Assembly (NCBI GenBank): GCA_018241025.1
Contig: JAFEEQ010000018.1
Span: 62,001-126,000 of the forward strand
Direction of reading: 5' to 3'
DNA: 64,000 nucleotides
Source of the DNA: Pseudomonadota bacterium
GTDB taxonomy: Bacteria > Pseudomonadota > Alphaproteobacteria > Micropepsales > Micropepsaceae
Below the pieces are notes generated by a model, which did not search any database, was not told where the DNA came from, and worked only from the letters and a program-made list of their open reading frames with translations. Position numbers and translations under genes: made by a program. Below, one piece after another: positions 59,304-64,000 of this stretch (positions are counted from its first letter, which is position 1; every line of letters starts with the position of its first letter).

Positions 59304-59846
59304 ATGCGTTTCAAGCTGCTCCTTCCTGCTCTTTTCGTGGCGCTGACGCTGTCCGCGCCCGCAATGGCGCGCAGCACGCTGGACAGCATCCTCCCGGGCA
59401 TCCGTGCGGAACATCCCGGCCGTCTCTCCGATGCCGAGCCCTGGACGGACCAGAACGGCCGCGTCCACTACCGCATCAAGTGGATGACGCCGCAGGGACG
59501 CATTCTCTATTTCGACGCCGATCCTGAAACCGGGCGCTATCGCAGCACCGGCGGTGGCGAAGGCGAATGGCGCGGCGGTCGGCGCAACGACGACGCGCGC
59601 GACAATCGCGGCAATGGCGATGGCGGCCGCCACTCGAACTGGCGCGACGACGGTTCCTACGGCAATTGGGACAACGGCAACTCGGGGCGCGACCGCAATG
59701 GCCGCTCGGGCGACTGGGGCGGTGGCGACGGTCCCTGGCGCGGCGGCGGCCATGGCGGCGGCGGACGCTGGAACGGTCACGACAATGGCGGCGGCCGCGA
59801 CAACGGCCGCGATCGCGACAATGGCGGCGGACGCCATCATCACTGA
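59304..59846 (+). CDS. Secreted PepSY-like protein with Gly/Asn/Arg-rich tail
   Basis: 180 aa. Signal peptide (FKLLLPALFVALTLSAPAMA), a PepSY-like fold (SILPGIRAEHPGRLSDAEPW, HYRIKWMTPQGRILYFDADP) and then about 95 residues of low-complexity G, N, D, R, W. Just before the response regulator (8-base gap) and probably in its operon, as PepSY proteins often are with PhoP-like systems. Confidence 0.75.
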   Translation: MRFKLLLPALFVALTLSAPAMARSTLDSILPGIRAEHPGRLSDAEPWTDQNGRVHYRIKWMTPQGRILYFDADPETGRYRSTGGGEGEWRGGRRNDDARDNRGNGDGGRHSNWRDDGSYGNWDNGNSGRDRNGRSGDWGGGDGPWRGGGHGGGGRWNGHDNGGGRDNGRDRDNGGGRHHH

Positions 59847-59854
59847 GGCGAAGC

Positions 59855-60523
59855 ATGCGTATTCTGTTGGTTGAGGACGACAAGGATCTCCAGCGGCTCT
59901 TGAAGAAGTCGCTGACCGATGCCGGCTACGTGGTCGACACGGCGTCCGACGGCGAGGAAGGCCACTTCCTCGGCGACACCGAGCCTTACGATGCCGTGGT
60001 GCTCGATCTCGGTCTGCCCAAGCTCGACGGTGTCCGCGTGCTGGAGAAGTGGCGCAAGGATGGCCGCACCATGCCGGTCTTGATCCTCACCGCGCGCGAC
60101 CGCTGGTCCGACAAGGTCGCGGGCTTCGATGCCGGCGCGGACGACTATCTCGCCAAGCCCTTTGTCACCGAAGAACTGCTCGCGCGCCTGCGCGCCCTGA
60201 TGCGCCGCGCCGCCGGGCTCGCCACCAGCGAGATCGAGATCGGCCCGCTGCGCATCGACACCCGCGCCAGCAGGGTCACCGTCGACGGAAATCCGGTGAA
60301 GCTCACCGGTCTCGAATACCGGCTGCTTTCCTATCTCGCGCATCACAAAGGCAAGGTCGTCAGTCGCACCGAACTGGTCGAGCATCTCTACGATCAGGAT
60401 TTCGACCGCGATTCCAACACCATCGAGGTCTTCATCGGACGCCTGCGCAAGAAGCTCGACACCGACCTGATCCAGACGGTGCGCGGCCTCGGCTATTGCC
60501 TCGACGAAAAGCCGGCGGCATAG
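59855..60523 (+). CDS. OmpR/PhoP-family response regulator
   Basis: 222-aa two-component regulator. Receiver with acidic pair E7-D8-D9, phospho-acceptor D51 (VVLDLGLPKLDG) and K in AKPF (about 101), then OmpR winged-helix with VKLTGLEYRLLSYLAHHKGKV and SNTIEVFIGRLRKKL. Closest in style to PhoP. It is followed by its kinase 58 bases away. Confidence 0.95.
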   Translation: MRILLVEDDKDLQRLLKKSLTDAGYVVDTASDGEEGHFLGDTEPYDAVVLDLGLPKLDGVRVLEKWRKDGRTMPVLILTARDRWSDKVAGFDAGADDYLAKPFVTEELLARLRALMRRAAGLATSEIEIGPLRIDTRASRVTVDGNPVKLTGLEYRLLSYLAHHKGKVVSRTELVEHLYDQDFDRDSNTIEVFIGRLRKKLDTDLIQTVRGLGYCLDEKPAA

Positions 60524-60581
60524 CGGTGACATGTCCGCAGCACACGCTTCCCCATCCGGGGAGCGGGAGAGGCGCTGAACA

Positions 60582-61964
60582 TTGAATCGCTTTCGTGGAT
60601 TTCGCTTCGATTCTCTCGCCTTCCGCCTGATCGCGGTCGCTGCGGTGTGGACCCTGCTGGCGCTTGTCGCCGGTGGGTTCATCCTGTCGAACACCTTCCG
60701 CACGACGGTGCAGGCAGGGTTCGATGCCGATCTGGCCGACGATCTCGATTCGCTCGTGGCCGCCACCGGACACGATGCAAGCGGTGCGATCCGGGTCGAG
60801 CCGCGTTACATGAGTTCGAGCTACGAACGCGCCTATTCGGGAACCTACTGGCAGGTCTCACCGGTTGGTGCCGGCCAGGTCCTCATTTCGCACTCGCTTT
60901 TCGATCCCGGCCGGCGCCTGACCTTCATTTCGCAAATGCCGGCCAACAAGGATGGCATCGTCACGGGCTATGGCGAGGGGCCGGACGGCCAGCAGTTGCG
61001 CATGCTGTCGCGCCGAATCGAATTCGACAGCGTGGCCCCCGGTCAGCCGCACGCCTATGTCCTGACTGTGGCGGGCGATGTCAGCGAACTCGAGAGCCGC
61101 ATCGCGGAGTTCAACGGCACGCTGATCTGGTCTTTTGTCGTGCTTGGCCTCGGCCTCGTCGCCGCTGTTTTCATCCAGGTGCGCATCGGCCTGCAACCGC
61201 TGCGCCGGGTAACTGCCGCTCTGCATCGCATCCGCGCCGGAAGTTCGCGCCGCCTCGAAGGCCGCTTCCCGGCAGAGATCGAACCGCTTGCCTCCGAGCT
61301 CAACAGCCTGATCGAGCATTCGGCCGAAGTGGTCGGCCGCGCCCGGTCCTATGTCTCCAACCTCGCCCATTTCCTGAAAACACCGCTGACCGTCCTGACC
61401 AGCGAGGCCGAGGCCCAGCCGGGTCCGCTTGCGGATTCGGTGAACAAACAGGTCACCGTGATGCGACGCCAGGTCGACCACTATCTCGCCCGCGCCCGCG
61501 CCGCCGGCGCGCTCGACGTGCTTGGAAACCGGACACCCGTTCTGGGGGTGATCGACGACCTCGCCCGTACCCTGCGCCGTATCCACCGCGACAAGGACGT
61601 TACAATCGAGGTTGCAGTGCCGTCCGGCCTGGCTTTCCGCGGGGAGCGCCAGGATATCGAGGAAATGGCCGGAAACCTGATCGACAATGCCTGCAAATGG
61701 GCCAAGGGCCGGGTCCGGGTCAGCGCCCATCCGCAGGGCGGGACGTTCGTTCTCGCCGTCGAGGATGACGGCCCGGGCCTCACGCCCGAGGAGCGCCGGC
61801 ACGTCGGCGAACGCGGCGAAAGGCTCGACGAAAGCGTCCCCGGAACGGGTTTGGGCCTCGCCATTGTCCGCGATATCGCCAAGCTCTACGGCGGCAGCAT
61901 GGAATTGGGCGAGTCCGAATTCGGCGGCCTCGGCGTGCGCCTCGTTTTGCCGGCCATCGCCTGA
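60582..61964 (+). CDS. PhoQ-like sensor histidine kinase
   Basis: 460 aa. Two membrane helices (about 13-33 and 181-201) flank a periplasmic sensor; a HAMP (RIGLQPLRRVTAALHRIRAG) follows. Phospho-acceptor is H263 in SNLAHFLKTPLTV, with F in the place of the acidic residue after His. N-box NLIDNACKWA, DDGPGLTPEER and GTGLGLAIVRDIAKLYGG complete the ATPase. TTG 60582 is the most likely start (GGGAG upstream). Confidence 0.92.
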   Translation: MNRFRGFRFDSLAFRLIAVAAVWTLLALVAGGFILSNTFRTTVQAGFDADLADDLDSLVAATGHDASGAIRVEPRYMSSSYERAYSGTYWQVSPVGAGQVLISHSLFDPGRRLTFISQMPANKDGIVTGYGEGPDGQQLRMLSRRIEFDSVAPGQPHAYVLTVAGDVSELESRIAEFNGTLIWSFVVLGLGLVAAVFIQVRIGLQPLRRVTAALHRIRAGSSRRLEGRFPAEIEPLASELNSLIEHSAEVVGRARSYVSNLAHFLKTPLTVLTSEAEAQPGPLADSVNKQVTVMRRQVDHYLARARAAGALDVLGNRTPVLGVIDDLARTLRRIHRDKDVTIEVAVPSGLAFRGERQDIEEMAGNLIDNACKWAKGRVRVSAHPQGGTFVLAVEDDGPGLTPEERRHVGERGERLDESVPGTGLGLAIVRDIAKLYGGSMELGESEFGGLGVRLVLPAIA

Positions 61965-62055
61965 TCCGGAGAAACACCGCATTAACCGTCCCGGCGATAT
62001 TCTGCGTACGGATTTGTGTTTGCGCTGGCCAGACGGCCGCGTAGCTGGGGCTTGA

Positions 62056-63453
62056 ATGGTGTCGCCGGAACGGGCCGGAGTGCTGAAATCGTTCCTCGGG
62101 GGTCTCCCCGAGCAGATTGCCTCGCGCCTCGCGCAGGCGGTCGAGATCGATCGGCTGATCGACGGCAAATCGCTGCCGCACGAAATGATCCTCGAAGGCC
62201 TGCGTCCCGCCCTTCGCCGTACGACGGGCTCCGACCGCACGCCGACGCCGCTGCGCGCCTTCTGTGCGCCATTCGAAGATCTCTTCACGCTCTATCCGCG
62301 CAGCACGAAGCAGAAGGGCCTGATCGCCCGTGGCAGCGTGATGCCGGTCTGGTCCTGGCTGAGTCAGACCGTGATGGTCGAACAGACCAAGGATTACATC
62401 CGCGACTTCAAGAACCTCACCATCGCCGGCAAGCACGAAGGCGCGCGCGACCGCGCCCAGCGTTTCTGGAGCGATGCCGCCGCGGTCATGCAGGCGCGCC
62501 TTGCCGAAAAGGATGTCGCGCGCCGCCAGCTCGGCAGCGACATCATCGCGGCTGATGCGGGCGAGATGGCGCTGCTGCTTTCCGTTGGAGAAGACGTTTC
62601 TGCAATCCAGCATCTGATGCCGCGGCCGGTGCCCGCGCTGACCGACGACATCCTGTGGGGTCTGAAAGACATCTACAGCCGCCTCATCGACAAGGTTCCC
62701 GACGCTGCGCCCTACGTGGCCGTCATCGCGATGCATCGCCTGGCGCGGCCCTGGGAAGCGCTCAAGCTGCCGGTCAGTGTCGCGCGCCAGAGCAACGACA
62801 CGCTGATCTCTTCGACGGATATGGGTCTTGTCGGCGAGATCATCTTCGGCGACATCGAGAATTTCGGCCGCATCGTTCGCGAGGCGCGCCATCCCGTTTT
62901 CGACGAAGTCGTCCTGCTCGAAGCGCTGACCCAGTTCACCACGCTCTCCAGCGGCATCGTCAAGGGCATCGAGATCCGCCGCGACGGCAAGTGGGGCCAG
63001 CGTCTGATGAAGGATCGCGCCGCGCTTGCCGAGACCATGGAAGGCTTCATGGAACGCGCGCCGAAGGAGTTCGTCTCCGCCCTGCCCATGCAGAAGAGCG
63101 GCAGCTTCGGCGGCGGGCCGAAATATCCGGATTTCACGAAGACGATCGATGGCGAAAAGCACGAGCGCGGCCTGCGCTATGCGCGCCTCGTCGTCGGCTG
63201 CCGCAACCTCGCCGCCGCGGCGTCCTTCGGCGCCAGCGCCAAGAAAGCCGAAGAGGAAATGAGCTACCACCTCAAGGGCTATATCGAGGATGTGGTGAAG
63301 GAGCTGCGCACCGCCGAAGGCGTGCGCCGCGGCGTGGTCGAACGCCAGTTCGAATACTGCTGCACGCTGACGGCACTGCTCTTCAGCGAAGCCGAAGCCG
63401 AAAACCTCCGCCGCCGCGGCAAGGCCGCGATGGGCGCGAGCGCTGCAGCTTAA
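62056..63453 (+). CDS. Hypothetical protein, helical
   Basis: 465-aa soluble, helix-rich protein with no signal peptide or membrane segment. Blocks that look conserved are VWSWLSQTVMVEQTKDYIRD and HLMPRPVPALTDDILWGLKD. Not recognised. GGGG eight bases before ATG 62056. Its stop overlaps the stop of the CoA-transferase gene (TTAA). Confidence 0.7.
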   Translation: MVSPERAGVLKSFLGGLPEQIASRLAQAVEIDRLIDGKSLPHEMILEGLRPALRRTTGSDRTPTPLRAFCAPFEDLFTLYPRSTKQKGLIARGSVMPVWSWLSQTVMVEQTKDYIRDFKNLTIAGKHEGARDRAQRFWSDAAAVMQARLAEKDVARRQLGSDIIAADAGEMALLLSVGEDVSAIQHLMPRPVPALTDDILWGLKDIYSRLIDKVPDAAPYVAVIAMHRLARPWEALKLPVSVARQSNDTLISSTDMGLVGEIIFGDIENFGRIVREARHPVFDEVVLLEALTQFTTLSSGIVKGIEIRRDGKWGQRLMKDRAALAETMEGFMERAPKEFVSALPMQKSGSFGGGPKYPDFTKTIDGEKHERGLRYARLVVGCRNLAAAASFGASAKKAEEEMSYHLKGYIEDVVKELRTAEGVRRGVVERQFEYCCTLTALLFSEAEAENLRRRGKAAMGASAAA

Positions 63454-64000
63454 ACCCCGCCCTCCTGCTTCAGCGCCGCGATTTCCATCGCGCTGAAACC
63501 GAGTTCGTTCAGGACCTCGTCGGTATGTTCGCCGAGCAGTGGCGGGCGTTTGCGGACCGTGCCGGGCGTGCCATGCAGCTTGACCGGCGTCGCCGCGACC
63601 TTCGCCTTGCCGAGCCCCGGATAATCGATCTCGGCGAAGAAATCGCCGCCCTTCACATGCGGATCGTCGAGCGTCTGGCGCGGGCGCAGCACTGGTCCCG
63701 CCGGCACGCGTGCGCCCTCGAAGGCGGCGACGGCATCGGCGCTCGTCCGCTCTGCCACCCAGGCACCGACACGCGCCGAGATGATCTCGCCATTGTCGCC
63801 GCGCGCCTTGTCGGAAGCGAAGCGCGGATCCTCGAGCCATTCCGGCGCGCCGATCAGGCGGCAGACGCGGCGGAACAGCGGATCGCCGTTCACTGCCACC
63901 GTGATCCAGCCGTCTTTCGCCTTGTAGATGTCCGAAGGCCCCGCCGTCTGGCTGCGGTTCAGCGACGGCAGGCGGCCGACCGCGATCTTGTCTTCCTCGA
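63450..64000 (-). CDS. Class III CoA-transferase (CaiB/BaiF), C-terminal part
   Basis: The gene is cut at the window end; 183 residues are visible. The blocks DIYKAKDGWITVAVNGDPLF, EGARVPAGPVLRPRQTLDD and PVKLHGTPGTVRKRPPLLGEHTDEVL are the family-III CoA-transferase C-terminus. It moves CoA between carboxylic acids, often formyl-CoA or acyl-carnitine type. Catalytic Asp is outside the window. Confidence 0.9.
   Translation of the reverse strand, partial: EEDKIAVGRLPSLNRSQTAGPSDIYKAKDGWITVAVNGDPLFRRVCRLIGAPEWLEDPRFASDKARGDNGEIISARVGAWVAERTSADAVAAFEGARVPAGPVLRPRQTLDDPHVKGGDFFAEIDYPGLGKAKVAATPVKLHGTPGTVRKRPPLLGEHTDEVLNELGFSAMEIAALKQEGGV

Noticed and set aside
1-64000. tRNA or rRNA genes
   Set aside because: No cloverleaf with TTCGA loop and CCA-like end, nor rRNA cores, were seen on reading.

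Overview
The window is GC-rich (about 65%) and reads as a chromosomal segment of an alphaproteobacterium. The main reasons are a gene-transfer-agent (GTA) cluster in the Rhodobacter capsulatus order, the DUF2849-cysI-DUF934 sulfite reductase block, a DUF2336 protein, a type III PLP ornithine decarboxylase and TonB-receptor-based uptake. I cannot place it below class. No rRNA, tRNA, CRISPR array, integrase or plasmid function was seen.

Left part (1-38.4 kb) is mostly housekeeping and accessory metabolism. It starts with a cut-off chromate transporter (chrA), an AAC(6')-like acetyltransferase and release factor 3 (prfC). An AT-richer trypsin-like protease gene follows, then secreted/periplasmic proteins, ornithine decarboxylase, a MazF-like toxin-antitoxin-VOC operon and a DUF969/DUF979 membrane pair. 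From 10 to 18.7 kb lies a probable catabolic locus: Rieske oxygenase, SGNH/alpha-beta-type hydrolase candidate, MFS transporter, GntR-FCD regulator, beta-lactamase-family esterase and TonB receptor. Two GntR-type operator sites, one helical repeat pair apart, overlap the promoter of the receptor. Sulfite reductase, vapBC, a second MFS gene with an in-frame amber codon, higBA, a NMT1-type ABC uptake system, a PIN/RHH pair, a DUF389-OmpA fusion, an S9 peptidase and a class A penicillin-binding protein follow.

Centre (38.4-56.2 kb) is a full RcGTA-like structural cluster on the + strand: TerS candidate, TerL, portal, g3.5, protease, capsid, g6-g9, g10/g10.1, short tape measure g11, g12, g13, g14, g15, then a DUF2793 protein, an M15 peptidase and a three-TM GTA holin. 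So DNA packaging, head, tail, adhesion and lysis are encoded together. Unusual points are: (i) g10.1 has no start codon and lies in the -1 frame of g10 behind a perfect CCCTTTC slippery heptamer; (ii) a 44-codon gene with a strong Shine-Dalgarno runs antisense between g9 and g10 and looks like a lasso-type RiPP precursor; (iii) palindromic repeats sit in most of the intergenic gaps and supply stop codons and ribosome binding sites; (iv) a secreted-protein gene is inserted after the portal gene.

Right part (56.2-64 kb) holds a lipoprotein, a nitroreductase, a regulator made of two copies of one helix-turn-helix domain, small secreted proteins, a PepSY/Gly-rich protein with a PhoP/PhoQ-like two-component system, an unknown 465-aa protein and a cut-off class III CoA-transferase.
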